Made by a program: the position numbers and the translations under genes. Shown here one piece after another: positions 36,109-43,435 of a stretch of DNA of 64,000 nucleotides. Numbering within the stretch: the stretch's first letter is position 1; each line of letters opens with the position of its first letter. The stretch is from NCBI GenBank assembly GCA_943788235.1, contig CALSPM010000001.1:1-64000 (forward strand), read 5' to 3'. Under the pieces are notes generated by a model, which worked only from the letters and a program-made list of their open reading frames with translations, had not been told where the DNA came from and did not search any database. This DNA is from an uncultured Cyclobacteriaceae bacterium (GTDB lineage Bacteria; Bacteroidota; Bacteroidia; Cytophagales; Cyclobacteriaceae).

Positions 36109-37134
36109 TTAAACACGAGAAAATTTATAGGGATAGGATTTACCAGATGCCCACTGTGACACATAGATGCTACCCTCATCATCTATGCATACGTCATGGG
36201 GATGCATCAGTATTTTTTCGGATTGCGCCATGGGTTGCAATTGACCATTAACATATTTGGGTGCAGTCCCCCCTAAATTTGACACTACTTGATTATCCTT
36301 GCTTAATATGGTGACGAATCCGGAATTAATACTATTTAAGTTGGGAGATCGGAGCACAGCTGCATATAGATAATCACCTTTAATGACAGGTCTGCAGACG
36401 CATGCACCCGGTAAGTGAATCACCTCAAGAAGCTTCCCCGCAAGACTAAAACGCTTGAATGCGGTACGGGTGCGATCAGTAATGAGCAGTGTAGGAGTGC
36501 CTTGACGTATATCGATACAGATCCCATGTGCATTATCCAAATATTCATCTCCTATCCCTCGTCCACCAAAATTATTTTTTAGGTTGCCATATTCATCATA
36601 ATGTAAGATGTGTTGCGCACCATACCCATCTGCGATGTAAAAGTCTCCATTGGGTAGCACGGCTGTTTCTGTGGGCACAAAAGTATCTTTATTTTGATAA
36701 TCAGGTATATCCGCAGGGGGATTAATGGTCAATACTATTTTTCCATCGAGTGTGGTTTTGTAAACCTGATGTCGGTTGGTATCCGTAATAAACAAAAAAT
36801 CTTCGTTGCCATTGGCCTGTAAGGTTAAGCCATGCGCACCAGGAAATTCGGTCCCCCAAGTGGTTAATAATCTACCACTTTTGTTATAAATAATTACATT
36901 GTTTTTGGTTTCATTGGTCAGTAGAATCATGCGTCCTTTGGAGTCTTCTATCATTTCATGACAATCATTAACCGGAGTTTTTGCGGGGTTGAGGGCTCCC
37001 CATTTTGTGTTTAACTTGAATTTCATTTCATTGTGACCATACATGGGTCCCTTTGTTTCACCATATAAATCGCGTGCAACAAAAAAGGCAGCGCCCCCAA
37101 GAACGGAGTTTTTTACGAAGGATCTTCTTTTCAT
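36109..37134 (-). CDS. Tat-exported NHL-repeat beta-propeller protein
   Basis: A 341-residue protein with an N-terminal Tat-like signal (KRRSFVKNSVLGGAAFFVA) and a six-bladed propeller of NHL type: repeats include GRLLTTWG, GDFYIADGYGAQHILHYD, GNLKNNFGGRG and GSIYVSQW. Similar to peptidylglycine lyase-like propeller proteins, but no catalytic assignment can be made. First gene of the four-gene cytochrome operon. Confidence 0.87.
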   Translation of the reverse strand: MKRRSFVKNSVLGGAAFFVARDLYGETKGPMYGHNEMKFKLNTKWGALNPAKTPVNDCHEMIEDSKGRMILLTNETKNNVIIYNKSGRLLTTWGTEFPGAHGLTLQANGNEDFLFITDTNRHQVYKTTLDGKIVLTINPPADIPDYQNKDTFVPTETAVLPNGDFYIADGYGAQHILHYDEYGNLKNNFGGRGIGDEYLDNAHGICIDIRQGTPTLLITDRTRTAFKRFSLAGKLLEVIHLPGACVCRPVIKGDYLYAAVLRSPNLNSINSGFVTILSKDNQVVSNLGGTAPKYVNGQLQPMAQSEKILMHPHDVCIDDEGSIYVSQWASGKSYPYKFSRV

Positions 37135-37724
37135 GAACGATTACATTTTCAAACGGTGAAGCCGTAGCTTTTTCAAGTGTTGACTAAAAATAACTAAAAA
37201 ATTTGATTTTATTAAACTCTTTTATTCGAAGCTTATGGGGGTATGGGGTATTTATCTTTCTGAAGAATGCATAGTAATATTGAATCAGGATCAAAGAGAA
37301 GCGATCAGCGAAGGGATAGAATACATTAAAGCATCAATTTAGATTTTGTATTAATTAACAGATTTTTTAATGCAGCTTATAACAATAGCCACCAAGGGTT
37401 GTGTAAGAAATTAATACTAATAATCACGATACACTTTTAGTGTTTACTATTGAAGCTATGGCAATTAAGGGAAATTTAAACGGAAATAACCATCGTCCTA
37501 TCAATATTTTGAGAAATAAATGGAGACATTAAGATAGTCAGAAATATTAAGGAATTAACCAAGGAAAAGGACTATAGCCTAGTTAGGCTCCCAAAAAGAA
37601 GTTATTCCAGACCATTGGATTGTTTTTGAGCCCTAATCGTAATTCGAGATAGGTTCATAGAGGAAAAATTTTTGGGATGGAAGCGATAACTTGCTACGTG
37701 AAAAGGATGGTACAGCTCAATTCA
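37135..37724. other. gene-poor stretch with possible coding remnants
   Basis: No full gene seen in 590 bases. It must contain the promoter of the cytochrome operon near 37140-37200. On the plus strand, a 35-codon frame at 37235-37342 (QDQREAISEGIEYIKA near its end) vaguely resembles the C-terminal tail of small antitoxins. Two further short open stretches follow (about 37458-37531 and 37534-37629). They may be remnants of decayed genes; evidence is weak. Confidence 0.35.
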
Positions 37725-37955
37725 TCATTTATTTTTCTTCGCTGACTTTTTGATTGGAAACCGTCCATAATTACCAATTCCATCCATATCAATATTATCT
37801 GCTCTTCTGTAAGGTGCAGTAAGGTCAGGATCATTTTTCAATTTGCTTTTCTGCAATTCATTTGCTTTTTTAACCATGAAGAGATATCCAATCAAATACA
37901 ATACAAAAATGGTCAGACCGATAGAGAACATTATGATATTTTCAGTTTCCATCAT
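37725..37955 (-). CDS. small single-pass membrane protein
   Basis: A 76-residue protein with a single N-terminal transmembrane helix (IIMFSIGLTIFVLYLIGYLF, about 6-25) and a charged C-terminal tail ending in lysines (KKSAKKNK). No family recognised. Its start overlaps the preceding small membrane-protein gene by 14 bases, so the two are coupled and probably act together, perhaps as small subunits or regulators of a larger membrane complex not encoded here. Confidence 0.65.
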   Translation of the reverse strand: MMETENIIMFSIGLTIFVLYLIGYLFMVKKANELQKSKLKNDPDLTAPYRRADNIDMDGIGNYGRFPIKKSAKKNK

Positions 37956-38154
37956 TTATATTCTTTTGGTTCGAATGGTCCGACCTTCTTTGCCTCAAGG
38001 CTATGGAAGCGGAAAGTATAGAGGGCACCCAAATCCCTACAAAAATCCCCTCTAACTTGTTCCCTGTGAACCACAGGGTAACAGAATACAGGAATGACAA
38101 AAATGCCAAGATTACTGGATAATAGATTCCCCAAAATTCAATCACTTTTTTCAT
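37942..38154 (-). CDS. small two-helix membrane protein
   Basis: About 70 residues from the ATG at 38154 (an upstream ATG at 38199 would add 15 polar residues). Two hydrophobic helices are seen, YYPVILAFLSFLYSVTLWF and GIFVGIWVPSILSASIAL, with a polar C-terminus. No family recognised. Partner of the overlapping downstream gene. Neither has any visible link to the neighbouring tmRNA. Confidence 0.65.
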   Translation of the reverse strand: MKKVIEFWGIYYPVILAFLSFLYSVTLWFTGNKLEGIFVGIWVPSILSASIALRQRRSDHSNQKNINDGN

Positions 38155-38199
38155 AAATGTTGTGCTTTGCCTATGATATTTTAACTTTCTTAACTTCAT

Positions 38200-38565
38200 A
38201 ACTGGTGATTTTAAAAAAAAGTTCTTTAACGGTAAAAATGAGGAACTTGGAAAGGCTTATTAAAGTAACATTAAGCTGACAAAGGATCTTAATTAGCTGA
38301 TCAAAAGGGATAGGGTTGGACAGAAATATATATGAGATCCTCAGTGAAAAGCAGATGAATAATAGCTTTTTTAAATCAATTAATGTTACTGTTTTCAATA
38401 ATCAAATTAACCTACTAATAATATTGATGTAAATGTCATCATATAGTAAACCATTTTTGATAACATGGGATTAAGCTGTATGACATCTAACATAAAGGCC
38501 AAAAATTCTTTGAGATATTAATCCGGAAATAAAATATTTGTACCTAAATAATGTACCGATAAACT
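38200..38565. other. gene-free stretch between small membrane genes and tmRNA
   Basis: About 365 A+T-rich bases. The only open frame of note (38171-38398, minus, 75 codons) has no domain or leader and is not accepted. The right side carries the tmRNA terminator (38566-38601). The promoter for the small membrane-protein pair must lie in the left part; no clear TAnnTTTG box was found. Confidence 0.45.
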
Positions 38566-38601
38566 AAAAAGATCCAACACTATCAGTATTGGATCTTTTT
38601 T
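38566..38601 (-). terminator. intrinsic terminator downstream of tmRNA
   Basis: Perfect 12-bp stem AAAAAGATCCAA / TTGGATCTTTTT with an 11-base loop, immediately after the tmRNA 3' end on the minus strand. The stem is A-flanked and T-flanked, so it can work in both directions. Confidence 0.85.
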
Positions 38602-38602
38602 G

Positions 38603-39000
38603 TGGAGCCGGCGGGATTCGAACCCGCGTCCAGCTAAGGAAACATTACATCGTCTACATGTGTAGTTATTTATTAAATCTTACAGAAGGGCTGGTAAATA
38701 ACAACCTACCTTTTCTGCCAGTCACTAAATTTCGCAACTGCTTAGTAACCTCACAGCGCTAGCCTTTTATACGACACCCTAATTCCTCGCTCAAAAGGCG
38801 AAAGCAAGGTAGGATGTGGCCCGGGAACATCGATAGACGCTCAACCGTTTAAACCTATATTTAACTAAAAAGTTAAATTAAGCAGCCATGGCGTAAGAAT
38901 CTTCGCCAATTAAAATTTAAGTGATTTGATTACGGATGTACACTCATCACCCGACACGCAAATGCATCATTCACACTTCCTGTCGATTCCATTCGGCCCC
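38603..39000 (-). ncRNA. ssrA: transfer-messenger RNA
   Basis: tmRNA rescues stalled ribosomes by adding a degradation tag. The 5' end reads GGGGCCGAATGGAATCGACA and the 3' end carries the T-arm GGTTCGAATCCC and GGCTCC, which closes the acceptor stem with the 5' GGGGCC (one G-U pair). CCA is not encoded. The tag frame at 38878-38904 gives GEDSYAMAA followed by TAA. The resume codon is GGC. Length about 398 bases, normal for one-piece bacterial tmRNA. A terminator hairpin follows directly. Confidence 0.97.
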
Positions 39001-39102
39001 ATAAGTCAATGAACTAATTGTAAAATTAAGCTTTGCCATCCAATAAGTTGATGAAATTATAAAATGATATTTTTTTAATTCTCTATGTTCATTTAATTTC
39101 AT

Positions 39103-39162
39103 ACTATATTGTTTGCTTAACCTCAGCAATTAACTATATTGTTTGCTTAATCTCAGCAATTA
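39103..39162 (+). repeat. 30-bp tandem duplication in front of the nitrilase gene
   Basis: Two adjacent 30-base units, 39103-39132 and 39133-39162, identical except for one C/T difference at 39121/39151. Each contains TATATTGTTTGC and CTCAGCAATTA, and the second ends on the A of the nitrilase start codon. This duplicates the immediate leader and possibly promoter elements. Confidence 0.9.
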
Positions 39163-40049
39163 TGAAAGACCTTCGTGTGGCCCTCGTGCAAGAGGCACCT
39201 GTTCTTTTTGATTTATTCGGGACTTTGGAAAAAGTGGATGGCTTACTTGGCCAAGTAAAGTCCGAAGGTGCTCAATTTGTCCTTTTTCCGGAGGCCTTTA
39301 TTTCGGCGTATCCAAGAGATATTACCTTTGGTACAATTGTGGGGAGCAGGTCTGAAATGGGTCGTGCCATGTGGCAGCGCTACCACGATAGTTCACTAGA
39401 TTTCAGTGCTCAAGCGTTTCTTGATTTGGCTAACATTGTAAAGAAAAACGGTATTTACTGTTGTATTGGTGTGATAGAGCGGGTACGGTCGGGGACTTTG
39501 TACTGTACCATCCTGTATTTTGATCCTAAGGGTAAATGTATAGGTAAGCATCGAAAAATTAAGCCAACAGCTGCAGAACGTATTGTTTGGGGTGAAGGTG
39601 ATGGATCTGATTTACTTGTTTATGATACTCCTCTTGGTAAAATAGGAGGCCTTATTTGTTGGGAAAGTTATATGCCCCAGGCGAGAATGCGCCTTTATGA
39701 TCAAGAGATAGAAATTTATGTTGCACCAACGGCTGATCATCGTGACAGTTGGCAACATACCATTCGTCATATCGCTATGGAAGGGAGATGTTTTGTACTC
39801 AGCTGCAACCAATTCGTCACTCGCGAGGATTACCCTTTGGATCTACCTGGAGAGGCAGTGGAAAAATTACCCGATATCTTATCAAGAGGGGGGAGCTCAG
39901 TAATTGATCCTTTGGGCAATCCATTGGTCGATCCTTTATGGGATGTGGAGGGGATTATTTATGCCAATTTGTCTAGTGACCTGCTCATTCAATCAAAAAT
40001 GGATTTTGATGTGACGGGCCATTATGCAAGAAAGGACATCTTTCGATAA
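39162..40049 (+). CDS. nitrilase superfamily carbon-nitrogen hydrolase
   Basis: Converts nitriles to carboxylic acids and ammonia (or a related C-N hydrolysis). The 295 residues contain the catalytic triad: E44 in LFPEAF, K132 in KHRKIKPT and C166 in LICWESYMP. The segment AAERIVWGEGDG and DHRDSWQHTIRHIAMEGRCFVLSCNQF are typical for true nitrilases (branch 1) rather than amidases. No signal peptide; cytosolic, multimeric in relatives. The gene stands alone, behind a 30-bp tandem repeat. Substrate (arylacetonitrile, cyanide or other) is not predictable by eye. Confidence 0.93.
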   Translation: MKDLRVALVQEAPVLFDLFGTLEKVDGLLGQVKSEGAQFVLFPEAFISAYPRDITFGTIVGSRSEMGRAMWQRYHDSSLDFSAQAFLDLANIVKKNGIYCCIGVIERVRSGTLYCTILYFDPKGKCIGKHRKIKPTAAERIVWGEGDGSDLLVYDTPLGKIGGLICWESYMPQARMRLYDQEIEIYVAPTADHRDSWQHTIRHIAMEGRCFVLSCNQFVTREDYPLDLPGEAVEKLPDILSRGGSSVIDPLGNPLVDPLWDVEGIIYANLSSDLLIQSKMDFDVTGHYARKDIFR

Positions 40050-40190
40050 CTCTTATTTGTGATAGCGATAATTTTTTTTAATACAATTGGCTTAGGATGC
40101 ATTTTGAATCAGGATGTAGATGCTTACTTGAGAAAGGTTCAGCAGTTTTATTCATTTTATGAGCAAGTGATTCGCCGATAACTTAGTCAG

Positions 40191-40310
40191 TTATAAAAAA
40201 GAGTTCTCCAAGTGGAAACTTACAAGTGGAAACTTAAAAGAACCCCAATACCAACCATAAATGTTGATAAAAATATTTTAGTAAAAAAAATACTATGTAA
40301 CATTTGTACT
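40191..40310 (-). repeat. terminator-bearing repeated unit, copy 1
   Basis: On the minus strand this unit reads: AATGTTACATAG, an A+T-rich spacer, ATTTATGGTTGGT, then GGGTTCT ... AGAACTC (7-bp stem with one G-U pair) followed by TTTTTT. It is related to copy 2 at 40431-40545 (shared TTATAAAAAA edge, AACTTAAAAG, AACCCC, ACCAACCATAAAT and TATGTAACA on the plus strand). The loop holds a short 14-base direct repeat (AAGTGGAAACTTAC). It may be a small RNA gene or a mobile terminator. Confidence 0.6.
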
Positions 40311-40430
40311 GGACAATTAATTAGTAACAGATTGAACATTGTGATGATTTATCCTTGTTGACGATGAGATCAATAAAAGATGAGGAGACCAATAAAAACT
40401 AATACCGATGGATTAGGCCCATTGTGAATA

Positions 40431-40545
40431 TTATAAAAAAAAGGGTTCCCTAAGCCAAAAAACTTAAAAAGAACCCCTTACCAACCATAAATCTTTACAA
40501 ATATAATAACTAGTTTAATAAAATATGTAACACTTGTTACATATT
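40431..40545 (-). repeat. terminator-bearing repeated unit, copy 2
   Basis: On the minus strand: TGTTACATA, a -7 box TATATTTG (40505-40498), ATTTATGGTTGGT, then stem GGGTTC ... GAACCC (40476-40471 with 40448-40443) and a run of eight T. An inner TAAG/CTTA pairing extends the hairpin. Together this is a complete candidate transcription unit of about 60 bases with promoter and terminator. A 12-codon frame beginning MVGKGFF is present and partly matched in copy 1 (MVGIGVL), but indels between the copies favour RNA structure over coding. Confidence 0.6.
40498..40505 (-). promoter_or_regulatory. -7 box of repeated unit copy 2
   Basis: TATATTTG on the minus strand, an exact TAnnTTTG match, placed between the palindrome and the hairpin, so that transcription would start just before ATTTATGGTTGGT. 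No canonical -33 box; the palindrome occupies that position, as an operator or activator site would. Confidence 0.45.
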
Positions 40546-40552
40546 TTATTAA
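40515..40552. promoter_or_regulatory. perfect 38-bp palindrome
   Basis: Two 18-bp arms, TTAATAAAATATGTAACA and its exact reverse complement, with a 2-base CT spacer. On the plus strand an eight-T run follows, so it could end plus-strand transcripts. Its TGTAACAnnTGTTACA core is a typical dimer-binding site and covers the -33 position of the unit 2 promoter. Confidence 0.6.
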
Positions 40553-40983
40553 TATTATTTTTTTCCATTTGTTATTCCTTTGTCAATGAACTCAGGTATC
40601 GGATCATTTGGCATGATCAAACTGTGATCATCTGTCGTTTCTAATGGAGCAAGGAAATATAAGCTTTTTGCGAACAGATAATTTGTGATTTATACTTTAG
40701 GTCATCTTGGATCTTTCTATATGAAAGGGGACCAGATTTATTTTATTGTTTACTTAAGAAAATCATTTACCGTTTACGGAAATGATCCGTTTAAGGGAAT
40801 GATGAAGCTTTTAAAATAAAAATAGTAATTCCGCTGAGGTACCATCATTAGTATGAGGTCTTGCTTTAATCGTATTTGTTGCTTACGTTTATGTCCCCCT
40901 CAAACATAACAGCATGACTTTTTTCACTAAAATCTAGACTTTTTTTGAAGGTACTTTTGCAGAAATATGATTTTCTATATTAA

Positions 40984-42384
40984 TTATTGGGCAATTTGCT
41001 GAATCAGTTCCCATAGCTTTTCAACATGATGCTTTTGAATGTGAGTCTGACCAGTAACTACACGAAGGACGTATTGATGGTTTACCTTAGTATGGGTAAT
41101 ATAGGCTTTACCAGACGCATTGACAGCGGTTAAAATGTGAGCGTTTAGGGCATTATTTTTTTCCAAATCAGCGTATTTAACACATCTAAATACAACCAAA
41201 CTCAAGACTCTATCGACAACCATTTCAAAGTCGGGGTGATGAATCACTCGTTGCTCGAGCCACGCCGCAAGCGCAATATGTTCCTTGATTTTGATCCGGA
41301 TGCCTGAAGCACCGTATTCTCGGATCACAAACCATAATTTCAATGCCCTGAACCTACGTCCAAGCGGGATACCCCAATCTCTGTAATCATTTACTTTTCC
41401 TCTTGTGTTTGTTTTTAGGTATTCAGGGAGTATTTCAAAGGTTTGAATTAAGGCTTCTTTGTCTTTGACAAAATAAGCGGTACAGTCAAAATTGGTAAAC
41501 ATCCACTTATGAGGATTAAAAAGATAAGTATCTGCTTTTTCTATTCCTTTTAGAAAATGTCTGTATTTGGGAAGAACAAAGGCGGCTCCGGCATAAGCCG
41601 CATCAACATGATGCCACACATTATATTTAATGGCAATATCGGCAATGGCCTCCAGTGGATCCATAGCTGTCGTACCTGTTGTGCCCAATGTAGTAATGAT
41701 GCAACAAGGAATTTTACCCAATGCTAAATCGGATTTAATAGCTTCTTCCAATAAATGGGGCAAAAGGGCCATTTGATCATCTACAGGAATTTTCACTAAG
41801 TTGTCTAACCCAATACCTGCAATTTTCACTGACTTATCTATTGAGCTATGGGTCTGAGCGGAACAATAAATCCTTAATTTCTCATTCGAAAATCCACGAT
41901 TATTGATGTTGAAGTGGGTGATTTTTTCTCTGGCTGTGAGTATGGATACCAGAGTACCTGTGCTCGCAGTGTCTTGAATGACCCCATCCCAATTTTGGGG
42001 CAAACCACTCATATTTATCAGCCATTCCATAACGCGTTCCTCTAGTTCCGCTGCGGCGGGAGAAGTTTCCCAAATCATACATTGAGCACCAATGGCAGCC
42101 GTAATCAATTCTGCCAGTATGGAAGCATAACTTCCATTGGCATTGAAATAAGCATGGAAGTTAGGATGTTGCCAGTGGGTGATACCGGGTAATATTTTTT
42201 CTTCTACATCTGATAGGAGTTGTTCAAAAGGTTCTCCTTGTTCCGGGGGAAGCATAGGCAGGGCAGCAGCAATATCTCCTGGATTGACTTGTGATTTTAC
42301 AGGATATTGTTCGATATTCTCTAAATAATCTGCGACCCAATCAATTACTTGATGTCCATGCTTCCTGAATTCTTCGGCATTCAT
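40984..42384 (-). CDS. pyridoxal-phosphate-dependent aromatic-L-amino-acid decarboxylase
   Basis: Group II decarboxylase. The 466 residues follow the DDC/TDC layout: N-terminal EEFRKHGHQVIDWVADYLE and THWQHPNFHAYF, then DTASTGTLVSILTAREK, TLGTTGTTAMDPL, HVDAAYAG and the PLP lysine in NPHKWM. C-terminal VSLVVFR and RVVTGQTHIQKHHVE. It decarboxylates Phe, Tyr, Trp or Dopa to the amine; choice unknown. Start overlaps the end of rsmG by 4 bases (42381-42384), so it is coupled to a housekeeping gene. Confidence 0.94.
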   Translation of the reverse strand: MNAEEFRKHGHQVIDWVADYLENIEQYPVKSQVNPGDIAAALPMLPPEQGEPFEQLLSDVEEKILPGITHWQHPNFHAYFNANGSYASILAELITAAIGAQCMIWETSPAAAELEERVMEWLINMSGLPQNWDGVIQDTASTGTLVSILTAREKITHFNINNRGFSNEKLRIYCSAQTHSSIDKSVKIAGIGLDNLVKIPVDDQMALLPHLLEEAIKSDLALGKIPCCIITTLGTTGTTAMDPLEAIADIAIKYNVWHHVDAAYAGAAFVLPKYRHFLKGIEKADTYLFNPHKWMFTNFDCTAYFVKDKEALIQTFEILPEYLKTNTRGKVNDYRDWGIPLGRRFRALKLWFVIREYGASGIRIKIKEHIALAAWLEQRVIHHPDFEMVVDRVLSLVVFRCVKYADLEKNNALNAHILTAVNASGKAYITHTKVNHQYVLRVVTGQTHIQKHHVEKLWELIQQIAQ

Positions 42385-43007
42385 AAGGGAATATAAATTA
42401 TTTTTTTGGTCTCAAAAAAAGGTTCGTCAAAATAATCTCTTATGTTTATTTCCTGATGAGATTTATTGAGAGCTTTCATTTCCATCTCGAGATCACCTCC
42501 TTTGAGGGCAATGATGCCATTAGCATTATCAGTAGATGTGATAGTTTTTATTTTTTGATGTGTCCATTGCCATATTTTTAGTGCGGGAGCAACGGCTCGG
42601 CTGACGATAAAATCAAATTTACCAGTTGTTTTTTCTGCGCGAGCAGCTTCACTGGTGACATTTATTAATCCCAATTCAGCACTAATTGCTTGCACTACTT
42701 TGATTTTTTTGGCCATTGAATCGACCAGATGAAAGGTAGACTCAGGAAACAGTAGTGCTAGTGGGATGCCCGGAAAACCACCCCCTGTACCGATATCAAG
42801 AATACTTGTTTTAGCTTTGAATTCGATGAACTTAGCGATGGCCAAACTGTGTAAAATATGTCTGATATAGAGTTCTTGAATGTCTTTTCTAGAAATAATA
42901 TTTATTTGTTTGTTCCAAAATTCATATAGATCTTGAAGCTGTTTGAATTGTTCTTCTTGGGCCTTACTTAACTCAGGGAAGTAATGTTTTATCAATGTGG
43001 CATTCAA
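42381..43007 (-). CDS. rsmG: 16S rRNA (guanine-527-N7)-methyltransferase
   Basis: Methylates G527 of 16S rRNA. The 208 residues match RsmG/GidB: ILDIGTGGGFPGIPLALLFP is the SAM-binding loop, then HLVDSMAKKIKV and FDFIVSRAVAP. Alone in promoter position before the decarboxylase gene. Loss of RsmG gives low-level streptomycin resistance in other bacteria. Confidence 0.96.
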   Translation of the reverse strand: MNATLIKHYFPELSKAQEEQFKQLQDLYEFWNKQINIISRKDIQELYIRHILHSLAIAKFIEFKAKTSILDIGTGGGFPGIPLALLFPESTFHLVDSMAKKIKVVQAISAELGLINVTSEAARAEKTTGKFDFIVSRAVAPALKIWQWTHQKIKTITSTDNANGIIALKGGDLEMEMKALNKSHQEINIRDYFDEPFFETKKIIYIPL

Positions 43008-43435
43008 ATTAATTTTTCTGTTTTAGTATGATTTTAAAATAAAACGGAGCGATTTAAATAGGAAATTTTTTGTTAACTTAAATCGATGACTTACCAATTA
43101 AAAGGGCTAAAAGGGGCGAATATAGATCATAAAACAATCACAAACAAGTCTAGATATAATGCTCAATAAAGATTAAGAAAGATGGGTATTTTTAAAGCGT
43201 AATTAACAATTAATAAATGAATAGTTGAATCGCCCCGATTTATTTAAAGTTATCTGATGTAGGATGATCCGTTGGCGATCAATACAAATATTTCTCTACC
43301 TCATTACAAAGTCAATGATAGGAACAAATACAATACACATACACAAGGATCATTTATCATAGGAATATTTTTATTGAGGTAATAACAAATTTTATAGGAT
43401 TTTCTTTAGTTCAAAAGCGTATTTTTACATTCTCT
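43008..43435. other. spacer between rsmG and tgt
   Basis: 428 bases separating divergent genes; no open frame worth keeping. It holds the promoters of both. A G+C-rich pair GGGGCGA (43113-43119) and TCGCCCC (43230-43236) is complementary across 110 bases and stands out in this A+T-rich DNA; it could close a structured leader, or be chance. Confidence 0.45.

Larger units (their letters stand above)
40050..40983. other. gene-poor stretch with repeated terminator-like units
   Basis: More than 900 bases without an accepted gene. Contents: a 40-codon GTG-started frame at 40059-40181 (plus) with a hydrophobic N-terminus (IAIIFFNTIGLGC), nine bases after the nitrilase gene; two related terminator-bearing units at 40191-40310 and 40431-40545; a perfect 38-bp palindrome at 40515-40552; and a coding-like stretch on the minus strand ending at 40555 (PNDPIPEFIDKGITNGKK) without a clear start. 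The remainder is A+T-rich spacer containing the 3' flank of the decarboxylase gene. Confidence 0.55.

Noticed and set aside
38171-38398. 75-codon frame between tmRNA and the small membrane genes
   Set aside because: Composition is random-like, there is no leader or domain, and it overlaps the promoter region of the small membrane genes.
38590-39010. A tRNA gene at the GGTTCGAATCCC motif
   Set aside because: The T-arm belongs to the tmRNA: 5' and 3' ends pair and the tag frame is present. No other tRNA-like T-arm was found in the window.
40431-40500. Short peptides beginning MVGKGFF and MVGIGVL in the two repeated units
   Set aside because: Alignment of the copies needs +1 and -1 base shifts inside the frame, and the stem pairing is better kept than the codons. 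RNA structure is the better reading.
43400-43435. Extension of the MerR operator family to tgt (TTTAGTTCAA)
   Set aside because: tgt is a housekeeping gene outside the island and only a half-site is present; it rather shows that this A+T-rich word occurs by chance.
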